64,000 nucleotides of DNA, taken from assembly GCA_028712075.1 (NCBI GenBank), contig JAQTQX010000010.1:1-64000 (forward strand), in the 5' to 3' direction. This DNA is from Desulfuromonadaceae bacterium. GTDB taxonomy: Bacteria > Desulfobacterota > Desulfuromonadia > Geobacterales > Pseudopelobacteraceae. The position numbers and the translations under genes are program-made. This document shows positions 43,694-52,749 of the stretch, in pieces (within the stretch, counting starts at the first letter, position 1; the number at the start of each line of letters is the position of its first letter). Below the pieces are notes generated by a model. It was not told the origin of the DNA and searched no databases. It saw only the letters and a list, made by a program, of their open reading frames with translations.

Positions 43694-44704
43694 TTATGGC
43701 TTGTAGCCGGTTTCCTTGTAGACTTCATTGACAACATCGGCACCGATCCGGCTCATGCTCTCCTTGTGGGCCTTATCCATGGTTTTTTTCCAGGCAGCCC
43801 GCTCCTGCGGAGTCAGGGTAATAATCTGGGATTTGCCGGACTTCTTCACAGCAGCCATGGCTTCGTCGTTATCTTTTTTGGCAACACTGTTCGCGAAGTT
43901 GGTAGCATCCTTCATGCAGCCATCCAGGATGGTGCGGATATCAGCAGGCAAACCCATCCAGAATTTCTTGTTGACCAGTACGGCATAACCGAGATAGCCA
44001 TGATTGGACATGGTGACATACTTCTGCACTTCAAACATCTTCTGGGTATACAGGTTTGACGGGGGATTTTCCGTGCCGTCGACAACGCCGGTCTGCAGCG
44101 CCTGATAGACTTCGGAAAATGCCATTACCTGCGGCATAGCTCCAACAGAGCGCATCTCGGCGTCAAGCACCTTGGATGATTGGATGCGCATTTTAAGGCC
44201 TCTGAAATCCCCTGGCTCCCGAAGCGGTTTATTGGCGCTCATGACTTTGAAACCGTTATCCCAATATGCTAGACCCATCAAGCCCTTGGTTTCAAGTTTC
44301 TTGAGCATCTTGGCGCCAAGCGGTCCCTGAGTGACCTTGTGCAGTTCGGCGTAGTCATCAAAAATGAACGGCAGGTCAAAAACCTCAAACTCTTTCAATC
44401 CGAGAGGGCCGAATTTGGCCAGTGAGGGGGCGAGCATCTGCACGGAACCCATCTGCAACGCTTCCATCTCTTCCTTATCTTTGAAAAGCTGGCTGTTGGG
44501 ATAGACCTCAACCTTTACGCGACCCTTGGTACGCTCTTCGGCCAGTTTTTTGAAGTATTCTGCTGCCTGCCCTTTGGGGGTGTGCTGGGCAACAACGTGG
44601 CTGAACTTGATGACAATCGGCCCGGGAGCAGCCATGACGGTAAAAGGCAGTGCTACCAGTGCAGCAGACAAAGCAAGACTTTTGAAACAACGATTCAGAT
44701 TCAT
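43694..44704 (-). CDS. dctP: TRAP transporter substrate-binding protein DctP
   Basis: A 336-residue periplasmic protein with a signal peptide ending near VMAAP. The core is the DctP fold: VIKFSHVVAQHTPKGQAAEYF, the signature MRIQSSKVLDAEMRSVGAMPQ, which carries the Arg that binds the substrate carboxylate, and the downstream VYQALQTGVVDGTENPPSN. Likely binds C4-dicarboxylates such as fumarate, malate or succinate; other organic acids are possible. Its promoter is sigma-54 type. Confidence 0.95.
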   Translation of the reverse strand: MNLNRCFKSLALSAALVALPFTVMAAPGPIVIKFSHVVAQHTPKGQAAEYFKKLAEERTKGRVKVEVYPNSQLFKDKEEMEALQMGSVQMLAPSLAKFGPLGLKEFEVFDLPFIFDDYAELHKVTQGPLGAKMLKKLETKGLMGLAYWDNGFKVMSANKPLREPGDFRGLKMRIQSSKVLDAEMRSVGAMPQVMAFSEVYQALQTGVVDGTENPPSNLYTQKMFEVQKYVTMSNHGYLGYAVLVNKKFWMGLPADIRTILDGCMKDATNFANSVAKKDNDEAMAAVKKSGKSQIITLTPQERAAWKKTMDKAHKESMSRIGADVVNEVYKETGYKP

Positions 44705-44781
44705 TCGAGTTCCTCCTTGTGGGATGGTTTACATTCAGATGCATGACGTAGTCAGTACAAAAAAATGCTGTTTTATGCCAT

Positions 44782-44797
44782 TGCAACGCCGATGCCA
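44782..44797 (-). promoter_or_regulatory. Sigma-54 promoter for dctPQM
   Basis: On the minus strand, TGGCATCGGCGTTGCA reproduces the -24/-12 pattern TGGCAC-N5-TTGC: GG and GC are at the required distance and only the sixth base differs from the consensus. Transcription would start near 44771, about 67 bases before the dctP start. An NtrC-type activator gene lies close upstream at 45782-47164. The rest of the gap 44798-44936 holds no gene. Confidence 0.8.
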
Positions 44798-44936
44798 ATT
44801 CTGAATAATCAATAACTGGATGATTTGTAATGATTTTTTAAAAAATAGCTGGTGACGACAAGGGCAAAAATGGCTAAAACCGGCCAATTGTGATGGCGAT
44901 TATTGGCCACAGCATGAGAACAGAGGAGGGGAGTGA

Positions 44937-45785
44937 TTACAGAGTACAGAAACGATGAATTAATTCGGTAAGTCCAAGCTGTTCAAGAAGAGCATTCAGG
45001 CGCTCAGCAGGACGGCGACGCGGCAGATCTTTGTAGCGGGCAATGATGAGTTCATTTTTCATGGAATGCTCCCATCCAACCAACTCGGTGACGTTGACCT
45101 GATAACCATGCGCTTCAAGCTGCAGGCAGCGCAGGGCGTTGGTTGCGAGGCTGCCGAATTCACGGGTATGCAGCGGATGGCGCCATAGTTCGGTAAGATG
45201 GTTTTCCGCGAGCTGAGCTGACTTGTTTTTACGGAGAAACGTCGCAACTTCGGCCTGGCAGCAGGGGACCAGCACAATAAAACGAGCTTTCTTTTGTAAC
45301 CCGAAGAGAAGTGCATCATCGGTGGCGGTATCACAGGCATGAAGGGCGGTCACGATATCGACTGTCGCAGGGAGCGCTTCGCTTTGAACAGAATCCGCGG
45401 CTGACAGATGTAAAAATGTCATGCCGGGAAACAGTAGTTTCGCGGCCAACTGACGAGATTTTTCAACAAGCTCGTCACGGGTTTCTATGCCGTAAATATG
45501 TGAAGCATCACTCTGGTGTTTGAAAAACAGATCGTACAGGACAAAGCCGAGGTAAGATTTGCCCGCACCATGGTCAACGAGCGTGATATCAGTGTGATCA
45601 CGCTGAATTTCCTGCAAAAGAGGTTCGATGAACTGGTACAGGTGGTTGACCTGCTTTAGTTTGCGCCTACTGTCCTGATTCAGTTTGCCGTCACGGGTGA
45701 GGATATGCAACTCTTTCAGAAGTTCGATGGATTGCCCCGGTCTAATGGTATGTTTTTCGGCCGGTTCCGGCTTCTGTGGTGTCAT
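44937..45785 (-). CDS. SAM-dependent methyltransferase (Methyltransf_32-like)
   Basis: A 282-residue Rossmann-fold methyltransferase. The SAM-binding loop is VDHGAGKSYLGFVLYD (about 67-82), the acidic end of beta 2 is IYGIETRDELVEKS, and the proposed active-site region is FIVLVPCCQAEVATFL. The PCCQ motif is seen in rRNA-type methyltransferases of this group. The substrate is not known. The start overlaps the stop of the sigma-54 activator gene by four bases, so it is part of that operon. Confidence 0.82.
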   Translation of the reverse strand: MTPQKPEPAEKHTIRPGQSIELLKELHILTRDGKLNQDSRRKLKQVNHLYQFIEPLLQEIQRDHTDITLVDHGAGKSYLGFVLYDLFFKHQSDASHIYGIETRDELVEKSRQLAAKLLFPGMTFLHLSAADSVQSEALPATVDIVTALHACDTATDDALLFGLQKKARFIVLVPCCQAEVATFLRKNKSAQLAENHLTELWRHPLHTREFGSLATNALRCLQLEAHGYQVNVTELVGWEHSMKNELIIARYKDLPRRRPAERLNALLEQLGLTELIHRFCTL

Positions 45786-47164
45786 AATTCGTATTTATCC
45801 ATCTTATAGCGGAGCGTACCGCGAGGGATTTTCAGCAGGGCGGCCGTCTGCAGAACGTTGCCGCCGGTTTTGTCAAGCGCCTGACGGATGATGTTTTTTT
45901 CAAAGTTCACCACGGCGGCATCAAGTCCATTTTCAAGAGGCAGAAGAACAGCTTCTGTTCCCTGACAGTACCGGGCAGAACTGCTGTCTTGAGTAACGCC
46001 TCGTATTTCGAGAGGCAGATGCTCCGGCAGAAGCTTCGGCCCGTAATGCATAATGCAGATCCGTTCGATGACATTGCGAAGTTCACGGATATTGCCCGGC
46101 CAGTTGTACTCTTCAAGTAATAGTACCGTATCTGGAGATAATTCCTTAAAATCACGACCAAATGACCGGCTGAAGGTGTCGAGAAAATAAGAGGCTATGA
46201 TGCTGATATCGTCACGGCGCTCCCGAAGCGGCGGGATTCGGATCGGGAACACATTGATGCGGTAATAGAGATCTTCACGAAATGTGCCGCCTGCAATCCT
46301 GTCAAGCAGATTGCGATTAGTTGCGGCTACGATGCGGACATCGATATCAATATCCTTGACCCCGCCAACACGGCGGATTGTTCTCTCCTGCAGAACCCGC
46401 AACAGCTTTGCCTGCACGCTCAAATCCATCTCACCGATTTCATCCAGAAAAATTGTGCCGCGATGCGCTTCCTCAAACAGCCCCGTTTTGCGCATGGTAG
46501 CACTGGTAAAAGAGCCTTTTTCGTGGCCGAAAAGCTCGCTTTCCAGGAGTGCCGCAGGGATTGAAGCGCAGTTTATGGCTACGAAAGAAGCGCTGCTCCG
46601 ATCTGAAAGATCGTGAATTGCCCGAGCAACGAGCTCCTTGCCGGTGCCTGATTCGCCGGTAATCAATACTGTCGAAGGGATGCGGGAAATTTCGCGCACC
46701 TGATCAACCACGTCTCGAAACGGCTGGCTCCTGCCGATCATCGGCGAACGCCCCGGCAGGCAACTATCAGCGCGCTTCAGATTACGCACTTCCCGTTTCA
46801 GGGTTTGGGTCTGCAGGGCCAGCTTGACGATAACTCTCAGGGCATCAGCTTTGAACGGCTTTTTCATATAATGAAAAGCGCCCAGTTTTAATGCGTCAAC
46901 GGCGCTTTCCACTGACCCGAAACCAGTGATGATGATAACCAGCAATTCGGGATCAAGTTCCTTCAGAATTTTGAGGGTATCAAGACCATTTTCAGCGCCG
47001 AGATTCAAATCAAGCAGCGCCAGATCGACGTCACCGGAAGAGACCTGCTCACTCGCCTCTATAACGCCCGAGGCCTGACAGACCAGATAGCCATCTTCCG
47101 ACAATATCCGCGTAACATTTTCCCGAATGAAAACTTCATCATCAATGATAAGAATTTTTTCCAT
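45782..47164 (-). CDS. NtrC-family sigma-54 response regulator
   Basis: A 460-residue activator with a receiver domain (1-120, phosphoacceptor Asp52 in ALLDLNLG), an AAA+ ATPase (Walker A GESGTGKE, Walker B GTIFLDEIGEMD) and a C-terminal Fis-type helix-turn-helix (DKTGGNVLQTAALLKIPRGTLRYK). The loop that touches sigma-54, normally GAFTGA, reads GSFTSA (217-222). It lies after a PilT-like gene and before a methyltransferase with overlapping ends. It may switch on the nearby dctPQM promoter, or pilus genes elsewhere; the kinase is not adjacent. Confidence 0.93.
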   Translation of the reverse strand: MEKILIIDDEVFIRENVTRILSEDGYLVCQASGVIEASEQVSSGDVDLALLDLNLGAENGLDTLKILKELDPELLVIIITGFGSVESAVDALKLGAFHYMKKPFKADALRVIVKLALQTQTLKREVRNLKRADSCLPGRSPMIGRSQPFRDVVDQVREISRIPSTVLITGESGTGKELVARAIHDLSDRSSASFVAINCASIPAALLESELFGHEKGSFTSATMRKTGLFEEAHRGTIFLDEIGEMDLSVQAKLLRVLQERTIRRVGGVKDIDIDVRIVAATNRNLLDRIAGGTFREDLYYRINVFPIRIPPLRERRDDISIIASYFLDTFSRSFGRDFKELSPDTVLLLEEYNWPGNIRELRNVIERICIMHYGPKLLPEHLPLEIRGVTQDSSSARYCQGTEAVLLPLENGLDAAVVNFEKNIIRQALDKTGGNVLQTAALLKIPRGTLRYKMDKYEL

Positions 47165-47179
47165 AAGTCGGAGCCCGGC

Positions 47180-48250
47180 TCAGTTATCAAACATCAGCTT
47201 ACGCTCAAAATCCATCGAATGAGTAAGCCTCTGGGCGTCCTGGAGCGTGATCATATCCTGACGGTACAGTTGGAGCAGGTGCATATCGAGCGTTTGCATC
47301 TGATATTGTGATGCGCCATTTTCAATGTGTTTTTCAACCTCATCAAGGCGCCCTTCCCTGATGCAAGCCTGAATGGTCGTAGTCGAGCGCATGATTTCAA
47401 CAACCGGCAGAATGCTTTCCCCTGTTTTGTCCTTGATAAGGCGGATCGAAACGGTTGCGACCAGAATATCGGCGAGTCGGTGCCGCATGATTTCCTGGGA
47501 ATCGGGAGGGAAATGTCCGATTATCCTGTTTATGGTGGAAACAGCCCCTTGCGTGTGCAGGGTGGAAAGTACCAGATGACCAGTTTCGGCAGCCTTAATA
47601 CAGGAATCTATTGTATCCTTGTCGCGCATTTCACCGACCATGATGACGTCAGGGTCCATTCTGAGCGCTGCTTTGAGCGCGGCGGCAAAACTGTCAGTAT
47701 CAATACCGATTTCCCGTTGAATAATACAGCTTTTCTGTGATGAAAACATGAATTCTATTGGATCTTCAATAGTTATAATATTATAGCTAAAGTTTTCATT
47801 GAGGTATCTCAGCATGGAGGCAAGTGTGGTCGATTTACCGTTGCCGGTTGGACCGGTTACCAGAATAAGACCATTGGGGGTCTGGGCTATTTCACCCAGC
47901 ACCTTCGGCAGGTTCAAATCTTCAAACGTGCCGATAACGGGTGGAATTACCCTCATAACAACACCAAAGTGACCTTTCTGGCGAAATATGCTGACCCTGA
48001 AACGCCCCCCAGAGGTGAGAGAATATGAGGCATCACACTCCCTCAGATCGTCGCTGATTTTTCTGCCATTCTGTGCCAGCACGGTTTCAGCAATAAACAG
48101 TGTATCGGATGATGTCAGGTTTGGCATTTTGGCGCGAACTAACTGGCCCCGACCCCGGAAAAAAGGAGGGCTGTCAACTTCAAAATGAAGATCGGAAACT
48201 TTTTTCTGGAAGGCAATTTCCAGAATCTGGTGAAGTATGTTGGCATCCAT
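47180..48250 (-). CDS. PilT-like twitching motility ATPase
   Basis: A 356-residue secretion-type ATPase of the PilT/PilU group. Walker A is GPTGNGKST (133-141), then the Asp box EDPIEFMF, Walker B MDPDVIMVGEMRDKDT and the His box TGHLVLSTLHT. The C-terminal retraction motif appears only in part. The start at 48250 follows GGAGG; an ORF 39 codons longer would overlap the next gene and is unlikely. It may be a pilus retraction paralogue or an ATPase for signalling proteins in the same operon. Confidence 0.88.
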   Translation of the reverse strand: MDANILHQILEIAFQKKVSDLHFEVDSPPFFRGRGQLVRAKMPNLTSSDTLFIAETVLAQNGRKISDDLRECDASYSLTSGGRFRVSIFRQKGHFGVVMRVIPPVIGTFEDLNLPKVLGEIAQTPNGLILVTGPTGNGKSTTLASMLRYLNENFSYNIITIEDPIEFMFSSQKSCIIQREIGIDTDSFAAALKAALRMDPDVIMVGEMRDKDTIDSCIKAAETGHLVLSTLHTQGAVSTINRIIGHFPPDSQEIMRHRLADILVATVSIRLIKDKTGESILPVVEIMRSTTTIQACIREGRLDEVEKHIENGASQYQMQTLDMHLLQLYRQDMITLQDAQRLTHSMDFERKLMFDN

Positions 48251-48290
48251 GGTAACCCCTCCGGCAATAAGAAAATAAAAAAATTCGGTA

Positions 48291-50045
48291 TCAGACTGAT
48301 TTTTCGAGACTTTTTCGATACAAGGCGTTGTCAAGAAGTAATCCTGCATGCAGCGCCAACGCTTCAATCAGATGGACCTGTGGCGGATAGATCGACTTCG
48401 CCCCGAAATCGGCGTACGTAACAGCAACAACCTTGCTGCGGCAGATAAGCGGAATCGCCATTATTTTCGGATTGTGCGGCGCTCCGATCTCTTTATATAA
48501 AAAATTATCCAGCTCGGCATCGCGGCGCTGACCGTAGTAAAGGCGCCCTTTTTCAACAACTTCCTGCAGCACCGAATTGCGCTTGAGCGGAATATGAAAC
48601 ATAAGCGGCGCTGACAGCCCCTGTGTTTTTTCCGCAACTATCCCGATTGATTTTTCTGCAATCAATTCAGCCTGCGCAACCACCAGCGTCACAGCCCGTT
48701 CAAATTGGAGCGCTGCAAACTGCAGAAGAATCTGCGCAACTTCCGGTGGCTCGGAAAGCGACTTCAGCTGATTGAATGAGGCGATGAAGTGGTGTCCCAA
48801 CCCTGGTCGCGGCGCGGGAGTGATTGTTTTCAATAACGGGCAAATCCCGGCCAGAAATGCAATCAGTTCGGTAATGTACAAATCATTGTGGCACCGACTG
48901 CAGGGGCGGGGGATGATGGATCGCGTGCCGACGCCAAGGGCGTTGATGCCGATGGTGTGCCACGTATGGCTGCAGGACGCCAGCAGCACTGATATTTGCG
49001 GGAATACCGAGGACTTTTGGCGCAGAAGTGACAGTGTCTGCACACCGTCACTGTCATGGGGAATGTCAATAATCAGCACCGGATGAAGATCTCTGGCCAG
49101 CAGTTGATCAATAACAATGTCGAGACCGTTCTCTTCATCGGTAGTAAAGACAAACAGATTCTCATGTTTGCAGACCGTCGTTACCGCATGGGAGAGGAAT
49201 TCATTCTGGGTCAGCAGGATGATTGCTGTCACCGGCGGGGTTGTATCTGCCGGTGACGATGTTGAAATACCGGCCAGGAATGACACAAGCTGTTCCTGCT
49301 GTTCGACGGTCGCTTCGGGAAGAGTGCGGGAAACCACCCGGCGGTGTTCATCAACGGAGTCGTGGTCCTTCAAACCGATAAACACATCGGGAATTTTTTT
49401 AGTGACGGTGTCGAGATCTTCAAGTCCAAGCATGTCAGCCGTTATTTCCTGTATGGCTGGTTCAGAAGCTTCCGGAGCGGCATCACAGCAGTTTTCCTCG
49501 TTAAAGAAAATTTCGCTGAGTGAGCCATCACGGATTTTTTCATCATAAATGCGGAGAGAATCCATGAGAACTCCTTGGGCATTGAGCAATATCTCATGAT
49601 TAAGCTGTTCCGGGAAATAGCGGTATTCATCAGAAATAGACACCTGTGAAACATCAAGAGAGAACGATCCGCTCGGCCAGGACATAACCTCGACAATCGT
49701 CATTTCAATCAATGACTCAAGTCCTCTGTATGCAGTGTCCTTATCGATCACACCCTGTTCAATCAGAGTTGCAATCAACGGTTTATGATTATTTCCCTGG
49801 TTTTTCTGTTCAGTGAGAGCCTGATTGAGTTGCTGCTGTGAAATGGCATCCATATCGATCAATACTTTGCCGATGCGGGGCTTATTGTTCAGATGATTGG
49901 CGCTGATAAAAAAGCCTTTGTTAAAAACAAGCTGGCACTCCCCTTTGGGACTTTTTAACTGCAACACTCCGGTTTTACTCGTCATATGAAGAAGCTGGAT
50001 AACATCGACCAGCGGAAAATGTTCAAGCTCACCATTAAATGACAT
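48291..50045 (-). CDS. DUF4388 (PATAN) protein with C-terminal GAF-like domain
   Basis: A 584-residue cytoplasmic signalling protein. The N-terminal 100 residues fit DUF4388 (MSFNGELEHFPLVDVIQLLHMTSKTGVL, LVFNKGFFISANH), next comes a second such region (about 105-160, GTLIEQGVIDKDTAYRGLESLIEM), then a receiver-like central part without a conserved Asp (IILLTQNEFLSHAV) and a GAF-like end (VAEKSIGIVAEKTQG, AIPLICRSKVVAVTYADF). Such proteins regulate motility and pilus machinery in Geobacter and Myxococcus. AGGGGG precedes the start; it heads the four-gene operon. Confidence 0.83.
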   Translation of the reverse strand: MSFNGELEHFPLVDVIQLLHMTSKTGVLQLKSPKGECQLVFNKGFFISANHLNNKPRIGKVLIDMDAISQQQLNQALTEQKNQGNNHKPLIATLIEQGVIDKDTAYRGLESLIEMTIVEVMSWPSGSFSLDVSQVSISDEYRYFPEQLNHEILLNAQGVLMDSLRIYDEKIRDGSLSEIFFNEENCCDAAPEASEPAIQEITADMLGLEDLDTVTKKIPDVFIGLKDHDSVDEHRRVVSRTLPEATVEQQEQLVSFLAGISTSSPADTTPPVTAIILLTQNEFLSHAVTTVCKHENLFVFTTDEENGLDIVIDQLLARDLHPVLIIDIPHDSDGVQTLSLLRQKSSVFPQISVLLASCSHTWHTIGINALGVGTRSIIPRPCSRCHNDLYITELIAFLAGICPLLKTITPAPRPGLGHHFIASFNQLKSLSEPPEVAQILLQFAALQFERAVTLVVAQAELIAEKSIGIVAEKTQGLSAPLMFHIPLKRNSVLQEVVEKGRLYYGQRRDAELDNFLYKEIGAPHNPKIMAIPLICRSKVVAVTYADFGAKSIYPPQVHLIEALALHAGLLLDNALYRKSLEKSV

Positions 50046-50225
50046 GCTACGTCCCCCTGGCAAATATCAAATCTTACGGTACTATAGCGCAAATCGATCA
50101 AATTTGTAGCAGATTGTTACAGTTTTTTGACGGTTTTTTCGAGAGCAGTGATGACATACGATAAATGTTTTGCTACAAGAGAAGCTGATTTCAACAGATC
50201 AAACCATTCATGGAGCCGTTCGCAC

Positions 50226-51110
50226 ATGAAGATATCCTGCCCGAAATGCCATGCCTGCGGCACCATTGCTGACCACGAAGTCCCTCAAGCAGGGCGTTAT
50301 ATCACCTGTCCCCGCTGCAAGGAGGGGTTCACCATTTTTAAGCCGCGCGCCGGTAATGACGGATACCTTGTTGACACCTGCCCTTCATGCAGCTTCAGCA
50401 CCTTTGGCGATGAGACATTTAGTACCTGCCCGAAATGCGGCATCGAGGTCAAAACCTACATTGATCGTCAGCGCGACGAACAGCGGCTGAAACATGAACA
50501 GGAATTACTGGTAAAAAAACGCACTGTCGCGGCACACACTGAAGCCGCCGTTCATTTGACAACAACGCCACCAGTCGTCGCTCCGGTACCTTTATCCCAA
50601 AAAACGGTCGCCCCCGTTGCTGAACATGCTGCTCCTCTTGATATAGTAGATGTGATTAGTTTCGGGGTTGCCGTCGTGGCAATTGTTGCGCTGGCAATTG
50701 GATTGTGGGGGGCGGTCGGTTATGATACGTCAAAAATTCAGGCGATGCTGCTTGAACGAAGGGGTGAGCTACTTTCCGGTTTTTCGGTTTTTCTCCGCTA
50801 CGGGCTGCTGAATTGGCTTGGAATTGCTTACGGCCTTGCCGCACTTGCCGTGTCAGCACTGCTTATGAAACGATTGCAATCGGGACTACGGGCCCTGATC
50901 AGACTGCTAAGGCTGACAATGATTCTTGTGCCGGGCTATTATATTTTTACCTACATTTCCTGGCTGCTTGCACCGATTCCGCATACCGTCAGCGGTCATC
51001 TGGTGGAACTTATTAATATTGTTGTCATGGGGGCTCTGCTGTGCGCGCCGCTCTATCTGTTTGAGCGTTTTCTGCACAATCGGAAAATCACATCGGTCGT
51101 TACACGCTAA
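50226..51110 (+). CDS. Zinc-ribbon membrane protein
   Basis: A 294-residue protein that starts with an MJ0042-type zinc ribbon (CPKCHACG, CPRCKEGF) and then two CxxC pairs (CPSCSF, CPKCGI), a charged coiled part (about 85-115), a variable stretch and four membrane helices (about 145-290). The ATG at 50226 has GGAG ten bases upstream. It is one base from the cytochrome-assembly gene and divergent from the DUF4388 operon. No function can be assigned. Confidence 0.75.
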   Translation: MKISCPKCHACGTIADHEVPQAGRYITCPRCKEGFTIFKPRAGNDGYLVDTCPSCSFSTFGDETFSTCPKCGIEVKTYIDRQRDEQRLKHEQELLVKKRTVAAHTEAAVHLTTTPPVVAPVPLSQKTVAPVAEHAAPLDIVDVISFGVAVVAIVALAIGLWGAVGYDTSKIQAMLLERRGELLSGFSVFLRYGLLNWLGIAYGLAALAVSALLMKRLQSGLRALIRLLRLTMILVPGYYIFTYISWLLAPIPHTVSGHLVELINIVVMGALLCAPLYLFERFLHNRKITSVVTR

Positions 51111-51111
51111 C

Positions 51112-51849
51112 ATGACTGTTGCCGCATTTATGCACTATATTCCATGGAGTACCGTCATATTTCTGGTGCTCGGATCACTCTGGCGCAGCGGGTTAGTCAT
51201 TGCCGTGCTGCTGCAGCTGTTTCATCTGCTTTCACGAGGGGTGGTACTTGGGCGTCTCCCGCTGCTCGGCCCGCATGATACACTGTTGTTTTTCAGTATG
51301 TCAGTTGCACTTATGGGGCTAATTGCCTCCTGCTCTCCGATTTTAAGGGGGAAGCGCTGGTTTATTGCGGCGATCGGTATGACTGCCACACTGTTTCTGT
51401 TTGGCGCACTCCCGTTCAAGCCGCTTAATATGCCGCTCCCACAGATTCTAGACACCTTCTGGTTTGAGTTGCACGTTGTTCTGGCTTTCTTTGGCTACGC
51501 TCTATTCACCATCGGCGCTGTTGCCGCTGCGGCGTATCTCATCACCAACTCTCGTCTCTATCTGGATATTCTCTATAAAACTTCGCTGGTCGGCTGGACA
51601 TTATTTTCAGCTTCGATGGTATCGGGCGGCATCTGGGGATATTATGCGTGGGGTACCTACTGGCTCTGGACGCCCAAAGAACTCTGGACGTCCATCCTTT
51701 GGCTGTTTTATGCCATGGTTCTGCATGTCAGATTGAAAGGATCTCGATGGGACAAAGCTTTTGCCTGGCTCGGAATTATCGGCGTGTTCGTCATGTTGTT
51801 CACCTACCTGGGGGTCAGCATGCTGATGAAAAGCTCCCATAGCTTCTAA
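51112..51849 (+). CDS. CcsA/CcmC-like cytochrome c assembly protein
   Basis: A 245-residue membrane protein with about seven helices. The heme-handling signature of this family, a tryptophan-rich loop followed by WLW.PKE, is present as GIWGYYAWGTYWLWTPKELW, and the flanking His is in FELHVV and VLHVRL. System II c-type cytochrome biogenesis uses CcsA with CcsB; no CcsB gene is beside it. The zinc-ribbon membrane protein next to it may take the partner place; this is inference. Confidence 0.8.
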   Translation: MTVAAFMHYIPWSTVIFLVLGSLWRSGLVIAVLLQLFHLLSRGVVLGRLPLLGPHDTLLFFSMSVALMGLIASCSPILRGKRWFIAAIGMTATLFLFGALPFKPLNMPLPQILDTFWFELHVVLAFFGYALFTIGAVAAAAYLITNSRLYLDILYKTSLVGWTLFSASMVSGGIWGYYAWGTYWLWTPKELWTSILWLFYAMVLHVRLKGSRWDKAFAWLGIIGVFVMLFTYLGVSMLMKSSHSF

Positions 51850-51864
51850 AGCTGTTTGTACCGG

Positions 51865-52749
51865 TCAATCCCTGAACCGTTTCAGTAAATCGCCGTACGC
51901 GTCTATCCTTCGATCACGCAGGAACGGCCAGATACGGCGTACCGCCTCACTATTTTTTCCATCAATCTCAACCAGTAGAATTTCCTCACCATTCTCTGAC
52001 GCCTGCGCCACAAGTTCACCCTGCGGTCCTGCGACAAAGCTGGAGCCCCAGAACTGAATGCCGTTCGCATCCTGCTGTGACGAGGCTTCAAAACCGACTC
52101 GGTTAACCGCAAGCAGCGGCAGACCGTTTGCGATGGCGTGCCCCCGTTGAACGGTTACCCAGGCATCCCGTTGCCGCTGCTGCTCTTCAGGCATGTCGGC
52201 AGAGTCCCAGCCGATGGCAGTCGGATAGATGAGTATGTCTGCTCCGGCAAGCGCCATAAGCCGGGCGGCTTCAGGGTACCACTGATCCCAACAGACCAGA
52301 ATGCCAAGTGTGCCGACAGATGTTTTGATCGGAGTGAAACCGAGGTCGCCAGGAGTGAAATAAAACTTTTCATAAAACCCAGGATCATCGGGAATGTGCA
52401 TCTTGCGGTATGTTCCCGCAATGGATCCGTCTTTTTCGATGACCACCGCACTGTTATGGTACAACCCGGCAGCTCGTCGCTCGAACAGGGACGTGACAAT
52501 AACGACGTGGAGTTCTTCGGCCAGTTCACCAAAAAAATGTGTTGAAGGGCCCGGAATCGACTCGGCCAGATCAAACAGGGGAGGGGCCTCAACCTGACAA
52601 AAATAGGGTGAGGCGTGCAACTCCTGCAGCACTACGAGTCGTGCGCCTGAGGCCGCTGCCTGGCGGATCATCTGTGCCGATTTATTCATGTTTTCTTCAC
52701 GAATATTGCTGCAGCTCTGCTGAATTAAGGCGACTTTAAGTGTAGTCAT
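51865..52749 (-). CDS. aguB: N-carbamoylputrescine amidase
   Basis: A 294-residue nitrilase-superfamily enzyme that converts N-carbamoylputrescine to putrescine, CO2 and ammonia. The catalytic triad is Glu43 (LQELHASPYF), Lys116 (YRKMHIPDD) and Cys153 (LVCWDQWYPEA). The SIPGPS and HIPDDPGFYEKFYF motifs are those of AguB. It overlaps the aguA stop by four bases. Confidence 0.93.
   Translation of the reverse strand: MTTLKVALIQQSCSNIREENMNKSAQMIRQAAASGARLVVLQELHASPYFCQVEAPPLFDLAESIPGPSTHFFGELAEELHVVIVTSLFERRAAGLYHNSAVVIEKDGSIAGTYRKMHIPDDPGFYEKFYFTPGDLGFTPIKTSVGTLGILVCWDQWYPEAARLMALAGADILIYPTAIGWDSADMPEEQQRQRDAWVTVQRGHAIANGLPLLAVNRVGFEASSQQDANGIQFWGSSFVAGPQGELVAQASENGEEILLVEIDGKNSEAVRRIWPFLRDRRIDAYGDLLKRFRD

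Noticed and set aside
50127-50162. A sigma-70 promoter TTGACG..TACGAT before the zinc-ribbon gene
   Set aside because: The spacing between the two boxes is 24 bases, too long for a functional pair.
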